DNA of 64,000 nt from Mangifera indica (GCF_011075055.1 NC_058146.1:12635820-12699819); one strand, 5' to 3'; shown: positions 23,104 to 35,744, counted from the stretch's first letter. Numbers and translations: made by a program. The notes: generated by a model from the letters alone, not told the origin.

Positions 23104-24545
23104 TGTAGGATCGAATGACCTAAGAGGGGGGGTGAATTAGGCAATTTAAAACAATCTTTACCAAATTAGAGAATTAAAATAATTTATTCAAATCAATGAA
23201 TATTGCCTATTTTTAATCCAATTTATGAGAATAACAAAAATATTTCAAATAATCAATACAATCAAAATAACATAATATAAAGTATGAGTTAAAGGGAGGA
23301 GAAAATCAAACACACGATATATAGTGGTTCGGCTCAACCCGGCCTATGCCCACTCCTCAAAGCTTTCTCCCTTGGAGTATTCCACTAGTCCTTGGTTGAC
23401 CAAAACCTTAACCAAGCTTTTCTTCACAACCAAAATAGTTTCCAAGATGCTATTAACCTTTACAAATGTTAAAGCTCAATTTCTCTCACTAGAGATTTTC
23501 TAATCTCTCTAAGAGTGAACCTCACTCTTTTATAGCATGAATTTTAGTACGAAATTGAAATATGATCTATCTCAAAGAGTGTATATGAGAAAGTTAAAGC
23601 TTAGTACAACCCAATGCAAATGAAATTACAAAGTGTATGAGCAAGGGTTTTAATTAGAGAGAAGAATTTGCAAGTGAATAGCTCAAAACTAATTTGCTCT
23701 CAAATATGTGAAAGTTCTTGGTGGCAAAAGTTCTTTTCGAACGAATTTGATTGGGTTTATATAAGGAAAAATAAGGAAAGTTACCGTTGTGCACAAAGAA
23801 TAACTGTTTTAGTTTTCCAGAAAATACACAATTTGATCGACCATATGTAATTCGATCAACCGGATGTGATGTAGCACTCCCGTGGTGCCTACGTGGCACT
23901 AGCCATTAAAAAATTCAAACCAAAATTCGGTTGATCGGATTTAGTTCAATCAACCAAATTTTTGAAAGCCAAAATACATGACTTCTGGACAATTTGGAAG
24001 CTACCATTGAAGAATTCGGTCAACCAAATTTTACTTCATTTTACCCCCTAAATTTTCAAAAATTACAATTTGACCCCTAAAACTTTGAAAAGTGACAATT
24101 TAACCCATTTTTGAAAATTCTTTCAAAACCAACTTTAAGATATGAAAATATAGTTCACAAAACTTCATCATTTTAAATGAATTAATAAACTTTAGTGAAA
24201 AAATTAACTTAACCCAATAAGTTTGAAAAATAACATTTTAACCCAAAATGTGAAAGATATGAAAATGAGTTTTCAAATAAGCTATCCCATGCACGTAAAT
24301 ATTCTAATCAAAAGGAATGCTCCAAATTACAAACATGTCTACCTAAACTTGAGTTTTACTTCAAATCTTCAAGAATTCTTTACTTGAGTTTTGTCTTTCA
24401 TTTCCATCTTGAAATTCCTTCAAGTGCATTCGATAAATTCTTGCAATCTAAGCTCACACTCAAGTAAAATCATTAGTTAATATGTTTAGGGACATATTAG
24501 TTTGTTATCATCAAAATAAGAGCACAATGACTCATTGAGTCAACA
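23104..24545 (-). repeat. 5' LTR of the SIRE-like copia element
   Basis: Begins TGTAGGATCGAATGACC and ends TGAGTCAACA on the plus strand. It is collinear with 14140-15610, with scattered substitutions and some length differences in the GTCGACC-like repeat stretch. Confidence 0.93.
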
Positions 24546-25817
24546 CACTGGAATTTCACGCATGCATGCCACATTCAGCACACATGAATAATTGGACAAA
24601 TAAATAACAACTGACATAATACAAGGTCATTTACATGGCTGGCACACAAATTTGTGTCGACCATACTAGGCCATTAAATACATGGTGTCAACCAACATCA
24701 TGTTATTTGCATGGTCGAGACCATACACCAAGTGGTATAATCAAACCCAAGTCCTCTCAACCTACTAGGTAAACTTGGTCCATTTCTGGTCTCTTTCTTG
24801 GCCCTGAACTCTAGAATTACCAACAAGCCATTTGTTCCTCTAACCCATAAGCTTTCTATTGAGTTACTGGTGTTCGAATTCTAGGTGAATCTACACATAG
24901 ACCAAGATTGGTTTCTTGTAAAACATTATGACCATCTAGACAACAGAGTGTTAGTAGATATCTTTTAAGTTTTTACAACAACAAAGTTACGTGGAATTCA
25001 ATCCTTTTATCAACTAATACATCTTGAGATTAAGACTTAGAAATGTATTTATCTTAGTGATTCGTCGATATGAACTGATACATATCAATGACTAATATGG
25101 ATTACGCTATAACTTCATCCCGTTGTGGCCATAAATTCAAGTAGTCATAGATGTCTTTCAGTATTCTCCTGTGAGATATCTTCTCATGTGCTCAAGAGTG
25201 AGGAAGCCTTCATCAATCAACTATAGCCCCTATGCATCTCACATTATGGCTGATTACTACCTTTATAGTTACCTTAATTATAGTGATAGGTTAGATAGTT
25301 TCAAACCATAACGATCCTTACACAAGACGGCTTAGCGACCTCAAGTCAAAGGATCATATGCATCTACAATATTTAGAGGATTTATTCCATAGATATTATA
25401 ACAACCATCCATACTAATGTTTTTTTGTCAAGTCAATTTGATGAACATGTTTACAACGTGTACCATTTATTGCATCAAGCGGTCTACAACAACTTCTACA
25501 TATGAGAACTATCAACACTTTTGATAGGGTTGCTCAACATTATAATACTCTTTTCATCATTTCATGTGTCCTCATTCATTGTAATGTTGAGATTGCGGAT
25601 GTTTCTAAAATGGCCACTAAAAGCATACATAGGGTTCCAATGACTAGTCATTTGATCCCTTTATCATAGTTTTACTATTCTAAAGACGTATTATTCATAC
25701 AATCATATAAGTAGACAACATATGAATTGAATAACAATAAATCCTTTATTAATCATTAATATAAAATTACATCCATAAAAGTCAAATTCGATTGGCTCTA
25801 GGGCATTCATCATAACA
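24546..25817 (-). repeat. Minus-strand Ty1/copia LTR, piece 2
   Basis: Continues the LTR of 13757-14139 after the SIRE-like insertion. Its right border, read on the minus strand, is TGTTATGATGAATGCCCTAG, the LTR start of the same family as 38437-39549 and 42950-46300. Shared blocks include GAGGATTTATTCCATAGA, TATGAGAACTAT and CCTTTATTAAT. It abuts plus-strand integrase sequence at 25818, so it is a solo or truncated LTR inserted in, or fused to, the plus-strand copia copy. Confidence 0.75.
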
Positions 25818-26188
25818 ATATATATTTTAAAATTGGATAATGAGATTCACAATGTTCAAAACAAACTTTTGAAAACAAATTATCTAAATACCGCATATTT
25901 GTGACATTGTAAGCTATGTCACATAGGATCAAAACATATATCAAAACTTCTAATAGATGGAGGTTTACAATTATTCAACTTCCAATCATATGATGAAGGC
26001 GAATTATGCTGATTAGGCATGATGACCAACTCACCCTTTATTAGACAAAGTGAAATATTGATTGAACAAGTAAGGATCATTCACATTGATATGTAAAGCC
26101 CTATAACAGTTCAAAACAAGTTTTGGGAATCCCACTTCATCATATTTATTGATGACTTTAGCAGATATGACTATATGTTTTTTTATTA
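25818..26188 (+). pseudogene. Plus-strand copia remnant, piece 1: GAG-pre-integrase and integrase start
   Basis: Translates as YILKLDNEIHNVQNKLL, then HCKLCHIGSKHISKL (zinc-finger region), MTNSPFIRQSE, IIHIDM (first catalytic Asp followed by a stop) and FIDDFSRYDYMFF. It breaks exactly at the 9-bp target site of the Mutator-like element and resumes at 37507. The upstream LTR, gag and protease of this copy are missing, replaced by the minus-strand LTR. Confidence 0.85.
26180..26188. repeat. 9-bp target-site duplication, left copy
   Basis: TTTTTATTA here is repeated at 37498-37506 on the other side of the element. Nine bases is the diagnostic length for Mutator superfamily insertion. Confidence 0.9.
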
Positions 26189-26269
26189 GGAAATTATAAA
26201 AAATAGGCAAAATTAAGGGGGTCTAAACAAAATTGTCTAAAAACTTCAGGCTTAAGCAAAAATGCCCAG

Positions 26270-27460
26270 GTTTTGTGAAACGATGAAACTGCCCCTATAT
26301 ATAAACACAGCAAATTTCATCACTTCCCACGGTCATTTTACTATACAAATTCAAAGAAAATTCAAACTTTCCCCTTTCCCACGGTCGAACCTCATTTCCG
26401 CCGATTTTCTTGCTTTCCGGCAACCGCAAATGGCAAAAAAGATTAGTATATCTCCGATAATCTTGTTTGGATCAAGTTATTGCTCATATTATTGAGATTT
26501 GATTGAGATTTTTTGGTTTGAAATTTTAGGGTTTACGGTTTGAACAATGCTTAAAATGTTTTGATTCTTGGTTGTTTTCGTTGAATTGATTGAGAGGTTT
26601 TATGTTATACAACATGTAGATTTGATTTATGTGGAAATCGGAGGCCGAAACGACCAAAATTTGGCCGAAAATGGCTGTCAAAAGGATCGGCAGTCTGACT
26701 GTGGGAACAGTGTTTCCCACGGTCAAACAATTTATCCCATGATCAGCAGACATTGACCGTGGGTTAGGGGGTAAAATGGCTTTTTTAAAATATTGGGGTG
26801 TCGGGAAGAGTCCTTAGCCCACATCGGGTTTTTTTGAAATTTCCCACGTGATCGTGGGTTTGGCAAAATTACGAAACTGCCTCTCTATATAAATACAGCA
26901 AAATTTCATTTCTTCCCACGACAATATTTGCGATTTCACTGTGCAATTCAAAGAAAATTCCAAAGCTTCCCACTCTCCCACGGTAATCCCACGACGAACC
27001 TCATTTCCGCCGATTTTCTTGCTTTCCGACAATCGCAAATGACAAAAAAAGTTAGTATATCTCCCGTAATTTTATTTAGATCAAGTTATTGCTCATATTA
27101 TTAAGATTTGATTGAGATTTTTTGGTTTGAAATTTTAGGGTTTACGGTTTGAACAATGTTTAAAATGTTTTGATTCTTGGTTGTTTTCGTTGAATTGATT
27201 GAGGGGTTTTGTGTTATACAATGTGTAGATTTGATTTATGTGAAAATCGGAGGACGAAACGACTAAGATTCAGCCGAAATGGCTGTCGAAAGGATCGACA
27301 GTCCGACTGTGGGAACAACGTTTCCCATAGCAAACGATTTATCGCACGGCAGCAGACATTGACCATGGGTTAGGGGGGTAAAGTGGCTTTTTTAAAATAT
27401 TGGGGAGTCGAATGAGATTCGTTAGAACACAACGGGTTTTTTTGAAATTTGTCATATAAC
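26270..27460. repeat. Tandem duplication (two ~588-bp copies) holding the left promoter
   Basis: Copy 1 (26270-26857) and copy 2 (26858-about 27460) match over nearly their full length. Each has GAAACTGCC, a TATA box (CTATATATAAAC at 26295-26306; TCTATATAAATAC at 26884-26896), CCCACGG motifs, CATTTCCGCCGATTTTCTTG, TTTTAGGGTTTACGGTTTGA and a TTGACC(G/A)TGGGTTAGGGGG end. Each copy looks like a full core promoter plus leader for the plus-strand gene. Short reading frames inside are probably incidental. Confidence 0.88.
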
Positions 27461-28030
27461 AGTAGACCTTTTCAATTAAGGAATTTTCATGAGGGGGTAA
27501 ATTGAGAATTTTCTTATCTAGGGTTTCTGATCGTGTAGTTTTCGAATTTTATATCTGTTTTTTCTGTTTTAGGGTTTTTCCATATGTAATTTTCAAATTT
27601 GAGATTCGATTTTTTGAATTTTGGTGCTTTTTGACACATTTTACGATGTAATAACGTAATTTCAACTTAATATTTCGATTTTTTCGTTTATAGGATATAT
27701 TGATTCGTGTTTTTGAATTTCAGTTGCGTTTTTCCGTATTTTGTCTTTTTATGATATATTGATTCGTTTTTTTCAAATCTTCAAATGATTTTTCGGCTAG
27801 TGACATTTATAGTTATTTCAACTGATAGAGTTCAAATTTCAAATCCATTTTTTCGATTTTCCCCGTGTTAGGATAAATCGAGTCTTCTTTTCAAATTATC
27901 TAACGATTTTTCGATTATTCATATTCTATGGTATTTTATCGTATAGATTTCGAATTTCATTTTCGTTTTTTCAAATTTTGCCGTTTCAACTTCTAGAATT
28001 CGAATTTCAGTTCCGTTTTTTCTAATTTTA
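27461..28030. repeat. Decayed minisatellite units before the left array
   Basis: T-rich sequence with GATATATTGATTCG (about 27695 and 27750), GATAAATCGAGTC (about 27873) and GAATTTCATTTTCG, diverged forms of the units that become regular after 28030. No coding content is seen. Confidence 0.6.
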
Positions 28031-28740
28031 CCATTTCAGAATATATCGACTCGTATTGATTCATTTCTGATCAATTTTTCGATTATTAACATTAAAAAGT
28101 ATTTCAACGTATAGAATTCGAATTTCAGTTCCATTTTTTCAAATTTCACAATTTCAAGATATATCGACTGTATTTTCAAAATTTCCGAACGATTTTTTGA
28201 TTATAGTCACTTTAAGGTTTTTCAAAGTACAGAATTCGAATTTCAGTTCCGTTTTTTCGAATTTTACCATTTCAGGATATATCGATTCGTATTTTCAAGA
28301 TTTTTGAATGATTTTTCGATTATCGTCACTTTAAGGTATTTCAACATATAAAATTCGAATTTTAGTTCTGTTTTTTCGAATTTCACCATTTCAGGATATA
28401 TCAATTCGTATTTTCAAGCTTTCTGAACAATTTTTTGGTTATCGTCATTTTAAGGTATTTTAAAGTATAGAATTCGAATTTCAGTTTTGTTTTTTTGAAT
28501 TTCATCATTTCAGGATATATCGATTCGTATTTTCAAGATTTCTGAATGATTTTTCGATTATCATCACTTTAAGGTATTTCAAAGTATAGAATTCGAATTT
28601 CAGTTTCGTTTTTCCCGATTTTCATCCTTTTAGGATATCTTGATTCATATTACGTTATTTTTTATCGATTTTTCGATTGTTAACATTCTAGGGTATTTGA
28701 ACGTATAGAACTCGAATTTCAGTTCTTATTTGTTAAGTTT
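28031..28740 (+). repeat. Left minisatellite array, ~119-bp units with splice-like motifs
   Basis: Six regular units have their CAG/AAG-GATAT junctions near 28039, 28158, 28275, 28394, 28513 and 28633. A unit runs GATATATCGATTCG, TATTTTCAAGATTTCTGAA, TTTTTCGATTATC, CTTTAAGGTATTTCAAAGTA, TAGAATTCGAATTTCAGTTC and CGAATTTCACCATTTCAG. Each contains an acceptor-like TTTCAG/G and a donor-like AAG/GTATTT about 60 nt apart. The same unit occurs inverted at 35745-36590. Confidence 0.9.
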
Positions 28741-28856
28741 TGTCATTTTCTTTTTTATTATTTGGTATTTTTCATCTTTTTATGTTTTTTCCACTAATAC
28801 ATTTGTTTACATATTTATTTTTATGAATGTCTAACAAATTTTTAAAATTGTTACAG

Positions 28857-31800
28857 GATATTTCTCACAAAAGAAGACGGGTTGACAGCGAGCTAGAATC
28901 CCTGACAAGTCCAGACACTTTCGGGCAGATGCGATATATCATGCACAGCGTACCGTATTATCTTAGATTTCTTTTACATTGACCCCGGGTCAGCTGCGAC
29001 TATTTGAGAGGACATGTTTCAGGTCTCTCCTTCGTTTACCTAAAACCAAATTCTCTGGGATATTGGTTCATGCATTTCTACTACGATAGCTACATCTACC
29101 CTTTGCCAGAGACGAGTTTTAGTTTAGGGTTAACGGGGTTGATGTGAGATTTAGCCCGTTTGAGTTTGCGTTGGTGACAGGGCTTTTGTTTAGCTGACGG
29201 ACTGATGTTTCTTCATATATTCCTCGCTCCTCTGAACATAGGATCAGAGATACGTACTTTTGCGATTGTCCGAAGGTGCAGTATCACGACATAGAGCGTG
29301 TTTTCATGTCGAGGCCATAGGGGGATGACGATATTGACGCTATCAAGATGGCCTTGTTGTATATTCTTCACATGGTTTTGTTGGGGAATGATCGACAAAA
29401 GAAGATGTCCACAGATTACTTACAGTTAGTTGATCATTTGGACGGGTTTAATTCCTACCCATGGGGCATTGCTGTGTGGCAAATGACATACGAGTCTATG
29501 TCAAAGGCGAGTGAGAGAGTCTGTTCTGGACGGATGTCTGAAATCCGTAAATACGACCTTTACGAATTTCCTTTTACATATCAGGTAATTTTTATATTAT
29601 TATTTATATATATTAATTGACAAAAATATAAATTGATTTATTTATATCGTAAATGATTATATTGCAGTATTGGATATATGAGACTCTGGACACATTATAC
29701 GATTGGATTGACCTTGTTGATCCTTATGTGTCCCCACGGATGTTGAGGTGGCGTACATGAGACGTCCCTAGTTGGACTCATATAGGTCGTATTTTCACTA
29801 GTAGTCTGGTATGTACTCGTTAATTAATAAGTTGATTAATTCATATGATGTTGCTATTATTTTGCCTTATATATCTTCATCATTAGGAGGATGTCACATT
29901 CTCCCTTCGTCCATCATCGATCAAGGAGGGTGCACCATGGTATTCTAAGATTCGTGAGTACACTGATTTACCCGATATTGATTCCTCCTCATCTTCTTCG
30001 ATTTCTCCATCGATCAGAGACGGGGCTTCTACAGCCTTTAGACCTTCAGATGTACTCGTTGACACTTCTGAGACACAAGAGGAGCCTATTCAACCTCCTG
30101 TTACGGAGCAGCTTAGTCAGCCTTCTGTTATGGAGTAGCCTTTACATCCCATGTAGTTTAGAGCCATCCTGGAGTGGAGGACTGTACTACCTCTCATGCC
30201 ACCGAGCAGTGTCCCCCATCCGTAGCACCCAATGTTTCTACATTAGATGCTACATTAGCACACTGGGGTGCTACGATTTTACGTGAGATATCGAGTTTTC
30301 ACGACGATGTCTCTTCCCAGATGACTCAATTACGCGACGATATGACTCAAGTATAGGATCGTATGGCTCATTTAGAGGACATCGTCACACGTACATATCC
30401 AGCCCCCGTCGCTCAGGTTGTAAAACCACTTCTAATTTATTACTTATTAAAAATGCATACACTGTTATTATTCTAACAACTATTATTACATTCGTACAGG
30501 AAAGGGATGACGATATCCGGTCGACATCCCCCATTGATACCGCTATACCATCCCATCAGCCACACGAGATCTGTATGATATTTCAAATTTATATTGAATG
30601 TCGTTATTATATTATAGTATTGTTATATATGAAATGTCATATAATTAAGTTATTATAACTATTATCTTAGGGTAGTCGCCATGAGGAGACACTGGTTAGC
30701 CCTTCTGTTGCATCACTTGTCTGAGTTGAGGTATGTCACTTAGGACCAGAATTTTATTTTTATGATTGTTCGGTTATCGATTAATATAGGGTATATATAT
30801 TCGTATAGGGTTTTTCTCATGAAGGCCATCTGATCGGATCTCCAGTTGCTTCAGATCCTCCACTTGAGGTATGCTAATTATTAACGATATTATATTTTAT
30901 ATGAAATATCACTTACCATTTTACCCTTTTCATGCATATAGGGAACCGACATTCATATATTATCGATAGAGGGTTCTCCCCGAACATGTTCCCTAGAAGT
31001 TGAGGTTAATTTTTTTAAAATGATGTCATTGATCGATTTGTCTTTTCTGTTATATTGTTTATTTAATGATGTTTTGACTCTTTTTTAGGACGAGCGATTA
31101 TGGTTACTTGCTGACATCCCGAGCTCAACCAAAAAGATAGTGGATATTGGTTCACAGGAGGAGGACTTCCAGGAGGACGTTTCTGAGGTCATCCATATTG
31201 AGATATATCAATTATACTTAGTATATAAATATTCGTATATATTGGTCACTAAGATGTTCAAAATTATAATTTTGAAGTCTCCCGAGGGAGCACGCGTGGT
31301 GGACTTGACCGTGATTCAGGATTCTCCAACTGAACCTCCTCCCGCATACATGATGAAGGTAAAATAAATCGATTAATGTTAATTGTTACATAAGATGGAA
31401 TGATGAATTAATTTTTTTTTGGGATCATGCAGCTTATTCGTACAGCACGTGGTCGGATCATCCGAAAGGGTCCGCTGGTTCACACTCCATATACAAATCC
31501 ACTCAAAGGGAGGGCAAAACGATAACTTAGGACCATTTCATCCTCTGCCTCAGAGCGTGAGGAATCTTTCCTCACGTGGTACACTAGAGCTGCGACTTCT
31601 GGCACACATGATGTCTACTTCATCGGGTCAAAGTCAAAGCACAATTTTTGGCGGCTTGTGGTAGAGTTGCGCGAATGGCTGACCGACGATGTAAGTTGTC
31701 TATAGTATATAATTCCTGAAAAAGTTTGATATATTTATCAATAACTAACACATGTGAACTTGTTTATACCATTTTAGCATGTTGATTCGTTTTTCGCTTT

Positions 31801-32486
31801 ATTACGTCGACACCAGGACGACCACCGTACGACTGTTTCATAGTAGTAGACGACTGCCCACACATTCTTCGGAGGTCATATTGAGATGGTTTGGAAGAGT
31901 TGGCAAACCACACTGTTTGAGGAGTTTGAGTTTTCAAGGCTCTTCACGAGGATGGTTGAGGCAGTGTACACCCCAGGACTATTGTATCGACCATGGGGGA
32001 TGGTCGATCAGTTATAGTATATATGTATTTTCACTACATTGAATTAGTTGAATTAGTCTACTATTAACTAAAATTTGTCACTGTTTATAGGTTTACATCC
32101 TTATAAACTTCGACTGCGAACATTGGGTGGTCGGAGTTATAGACTTTTGTGAGTGGTCGATTATAGTATACGATTTGGATGTATCATATTTGGGGAATAT
32201 GGGGTCTCTTAAGTAGCGGATGCGACCATATCTGACATTCATACTCGCGTTATTAGAGGCGACGAGTTTTTGGACCGTTTCTAGACAGACTCCATGACGT
32301 GATTCCCTCACTTTATATCGAGCGGATATCCCTCAGCAGGGACTGGGATCTGGTGACTGTGGCATGTTTATGTTACGTTTTTTTGAGTGTTTGACATTAT
32401 CACGGAGCGTCGATTTTCCCCGAGAGTCGTCTACCTCTATGCGTCACCGTTTAGCGTCGCAATTGTATTTTCACTATATCAAGTAG
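28857..32486 (+). pseudogene. MULE-borne Ulp1/SENP-like cysteine protease (peptidase C48) with DUF1985-like N-terminus
   Basis: A multi-exon plus-strand gene with in-frame stops. Likely exons: 28857-29584, 29668-29808, 29887-30416, several short ones from 30500 to 31690, 31778-32011 and 32091-32486, most with GT-AG borders. Exon 1 encodes ISFTLTPGQLRLFERTCF, FSPFEFALVTGLLFS and IDAIKMALLYILHMVLLGND, the DUF1985 pattern of plant transposon ULPs. Exon 3 is Ser/Glu-rich and low in complexity. The last exon has the C48 triad: His in DCEHWVVGVID, Asp in VYDLD and Cys in GSGDCGMFMLRFFECL. These enzymes cleave SUMO or related modifiers; the role in a MULE is unknown. Stops occur in exon 1 (five), exon 2, exon 3 and the last two exons, and the donor after 32011 is TT rather than GT. 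The catalytic residues survive although the frame does not. Confidence 0.88.
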
Positions 32487-32899
32487 CTCACGGATATATA
32501 TTTAGTTAGCTCATTATTTATTTATTGTTCTTCATATGTTCATATGTATATTTTATTGTATGTGCATATATGTACGATGTACTTTATCTGTCATTATATA
32601 TCGATATGTATTTGATTTCATGCTTATATGTGATTTGAGTGATGTTACTATCCAGCAACAATTGAAACAATAAAAACGTAGGATTTCTCAAACAATAACA
32701 CATTTGAACCAACATGATGAAGGTAAAAATATACTCAAACAACTCTTTATTTATACTTAAGTTATTACATCACATGAAAATGCAATTACACATTTGAAAC
32801 AATAATAAAAATACATCGGTTATATCAAACTGAAGTACAACAATGAAGAATCATATAAGCATGTCAAGATCTCGTTCCTTTGCCTTTTCTAGATGAACG
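32487..32899. other. Intergenic gap between the two convergent MULE genes
   Basis: About 410 bp of AT-rich DNA between the stop of the protease gene and the stop of mudrA. It must hold both 3' UTRs; no coding frame is supported. Confidence 0.6.
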
Positions 32900-35531
32900 T
32901 TACGGGGCGGAGCTCGAGACCGGTGCTAGGGATTTACATTGGGTTCGTGCATGCCCCAGTTCATGGCAACGACTGTAAATTTTTGGTGTAACAGTTTCTC
33001 CCTGCGACAGACATCTATTTCTGTTGGATGGACGACTTGGACAACGACTATCGAGGACGGGGGGCAATATAACTCTTTCTTCTGGTAAGTGTAACCAATC
33101 AGATTGATTTTCAAGAGGATTGACAGGTTTTTGATATATTACACGGTATACGTCGGTTCGAAAGAATGGATAAACCCATGCATTAACATTCGTGAGCCTC
33201 ATATGTCGTGCAACAGCAATGGCATGCTTGCACGGAATACGTGAAAGCTGAAACTTTCTACACGTGCAAGACACATCACCAAAGTCCACAATACCCATGA
33301 ATCCACCAAATCCGACGACCTGATACCGAGGAGGTGTAATCGATCGAACCTCCAGACTTGCAGACTTTGAAAGACAACTGCTAATCTTATCCTCCGCCTA
33401 AGGGGTGATAAAGTTAGGACATTCATCTGTAATTTGAAGAAATATTAACTACACATTTCGTAATAACCAAAAGAAAAGAGGAAAAAGTACATGTGATAAA
33501 ACTTTTAATTAATAACGATTTGATACTTAATTGCATGGGTTTTCCTCTCGTAAAACCAGCGCTGCATGGTACCACAAATAAACTCCAAGAGCATTGTTAT
33601 AGGTAGGCTCCGTGCATGTCTGATAAGGGCATTAAATGACTCAGCAATATTAGTGGTCATGATGTTGTATCAATGTCCCAAAAAGTACGCTCTACTCCAA
33701 CGCACAAATCTGACATCCCGTAGATAAGCTTCAGCTTGAGGGTTCATCGAGTCAAGAGATTACATCATCACCCTAAAGTCTGATTCTGTGTATGATTTCG
33801 TCGCTTTCTAATATGCACCTGCAACCTGTAAGTTGGTAAAAAATAAGAAAAACTGAGTATAATCAAAATGTATGAAAAGAATAAACTGTTACAATGTTAA
33901 TTACTTGTTTAAAACACTATACCTTTGAGTCTCGTTTATACTTTGCCCGCATGTTACACAGAAGATAATGACAACAACATCCATGGTGGACATCTGGAAA
34001 GACTTCAACCATTGCCGAGTATATAGCATGATGTCGATCTAAGATTATTGCCAACTCAGATAGGTCATGGATACATTCTTTAATCCTCCAGAGAAACCAA
34101 CATCACGTGTCATGATCTTCCTTTTTATCGACACTGAAACCGATTGGATATATCTGGTTATTACCATCAAGAGCCACCGCAATGAATAAATGCCTCAGAT
34201 ACCGACCTTTAAGGAATACAACGTCAATACAAATAACCGGACGGAGATATTGGCTGAATGCACGAATGGAACATCCTAATGCCATGAAAAAATTCTGAAA
34301 TTGATGGTCATCATTTGTTTTAATAGCAGTAACGGTGCCCGGATTAGTACGCTGAAGATTGTAGCAATAATCTGATAAAAGCATAAATGATTCCTTCGGT
34401 GAACCCCTTAAAGAATTTATAACCCAATTTCTCGCCCGCCAAGCCTGTGAGTATGAAATATCAATTTTATATCGGTCGGCGATGTCAACAATGATTTCCT
34501 TAGGTCGATAAATTCGATCAATCATTACAAACTTTGATCTCATTAATTGACCTAAAGTTTGGGCCCCAACTTGTCTGTGATGTGGCATGATTTGATCAAC
34601 TAAACATGTATGGGTAGGATTCATAGAGTTGATCCCCCAGACTTCACCGACAATGGACTTGGTTGCATGTATATACCAGTTACAATTTTCAGCCTTGCAC
34701 TTAATTTCCCATCGCTTCTTGTCAGACTTTTTTACACCAAATTGAAATCCTTTAAGTAAAGCAAATTGCTCCACAGTGTCTTTCAATTGGACTTTATTAT
34801 GGAAAATATCACCAACCTTTACACCATTCTCCTCTTGGATTAAATCTGGAACCACCTGATGATGCTGATGGCTGTGGAGGAAAATCAAGAAGCCACCTAA
34901 ATGGATTAGTGGGGACATTATCAAAAAATGGCCCAGAATAATTCCCACCACCTAAAATAGGATCTTCAAGCTGCAAACTATCCATACCCTCGGTAATTGA
35001 TGCCATATACTCAGGCTCTACATCTTCTGAAGGAATATCGGACATATCATTTCCATCAAAGTCACCCTAGTCGGGAACTCTATCTTTTTCTCCATGGGCC
35101 CATGAGTTTGCAATGTACAACAGGTCATTACTGAAATCAATCAACTTTTTCAAGTCGTATTCTTTCTTGACCCCACTACTTTCTTCTTCATCTTCATCTT
35201 CTTCCTTCTGCCCTTCAATTGGGGTACATGTAATAAAAACAGGAATACATTCCTGTAAGTACTGGGACATATCAATAAGACCTTGGACATCTTCATCATT
35301 TTGGATCTGTACGGGGCAGTCGAGCTAAATTTTTCTTGGTTTCATTGATAGTTGAAGGTAGTTTTTCATTGGGTCAATACTGCAAGACTCTTTCAAAAGC
35401 TCAATAAATCCCTCGAATGTTGTTCCATAAGGGATTTTAATAAATTGTTTGGCACCTCCAACATATTTCATTTTGTTGTTGCCACGTTGAATCCATTCTC
35501 CCTGGTAACGAACCGACGCATAACCATCCAT
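32900..35531 (-). pseudogene. mudrA-type MULE transposase, broken by stops and one frameshift
   Basis: The minus-strand gene begins MDGYASVRYQGEW at 35531 (an acceptor-like ATTGCAG lies just upstream, so the leader is probably spliced). Order: a PB1-like N-terminal part to 35328, an acidic linker (35270-34809), a frameshift near 34850, the MuDR DNA-binding region (KGFQFGVKKSDKKRWEIKC ... CNWYIHATKS; about 34740-34650), RTNPGTVTAI, and the catalytic core ICIDVVFLKGRYLRHLFIAV (first Asp, about 34215). A stop follows DHDT, then ILDRHHAIYSAM holds the second Asp (about 34040). After an intron (about 33925-33830) come TTNIAESFNALIRHARSLPI and the SWIM zinc finger CTCRKFQLSRIPCKHAIAVA (about 33275-33215), then a CCHC-like knuckle whose first Cys is Tyr (YSRCHELGHARTQC). 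Stops after KPRKI, VPD, DHDT, VAGAY, VMM and FLGH and in FITP*AED leave it non-functional. Confidence 0.92.
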
Positions 35532-35585
35532 TTTAATTATCAATCCTGCAATGACAAGTTTTTGAAAATAATTATTCATTTATAA

Positions 35586-35744
35586 TAAAAAAATCTGTAA
35601 TAACTATGTAAAACAATCATACCATTATTAATATTAAAAAAATTTCTCATATTTTTCTAATATTTTAATTAACCCCATATAATTATTTAACAATTTATAT
35701 AACATCCTCGTATGTTATCTTATATCAAAATCTAGAAAACACAA
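35586..35744 (-). other. Leader/intron sequence upstream of the mudrA coding exons
   Basis: AT-rich bases between the first mudrA exon and the right minisatellite array. On the minus strand it runs toward the acceptor at about 35546, so it is probably the 3' part of a leader intron. Confidence 0.4.

Larger units (their letters stand above)
14140..24545 (-). mobile_element. Complete SIRE/Maximus-like Ty1/copia retrotransposon with nested hAT fragment
   Basis: The element is bounded by two LTRs (14140-15610 and 23104-24545) and flanked by a perfect 5-bp target duplication CACTG (14135-14139 and 24546-24550). The primer site lies next to the right LTR and the polypurine tract next to the left LTR, so transcription is on the minus strand. 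Gag, protease, integrase, RT and RNase H are all recognisable in copia order but broken. A coiled-coil gag and a 1.7 kb stretch after pol are typical of the SIRE/Maximus lineage. Side by side, the LTRs differ at roughly 4-5% of positions in the first 380 bp, so the insertion is not recent. Confidence 0.93.

Noticed and set aside
25818..26188. Interpretation as the start of an independent copia element
   Set aside because: No LTR, gag or protease precedes it in the same strand, and its sequence continues after the MULE with the 9-bp duplication, so it is a fragment.
26262..26756. Short plus and minus frames in the MULE left arm
   Set aside because: They lie in the duplicated promoter block, start and stop differently in the two copies and match no family.
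28031..28740. Regularly spaced repeats that could suggest a CRISPR-like array
   Set aside because: The whole ~119-bp unit repeats without unique spacers, and the context is a plant transposon; it is a minisatellite.
29883..30286. Frames of 60 and 131 codons in other phases
   Set aside because: They are alternative-frame readings of protease exon 3, whose own frame joins neighbouring exons with GT-AG borders.
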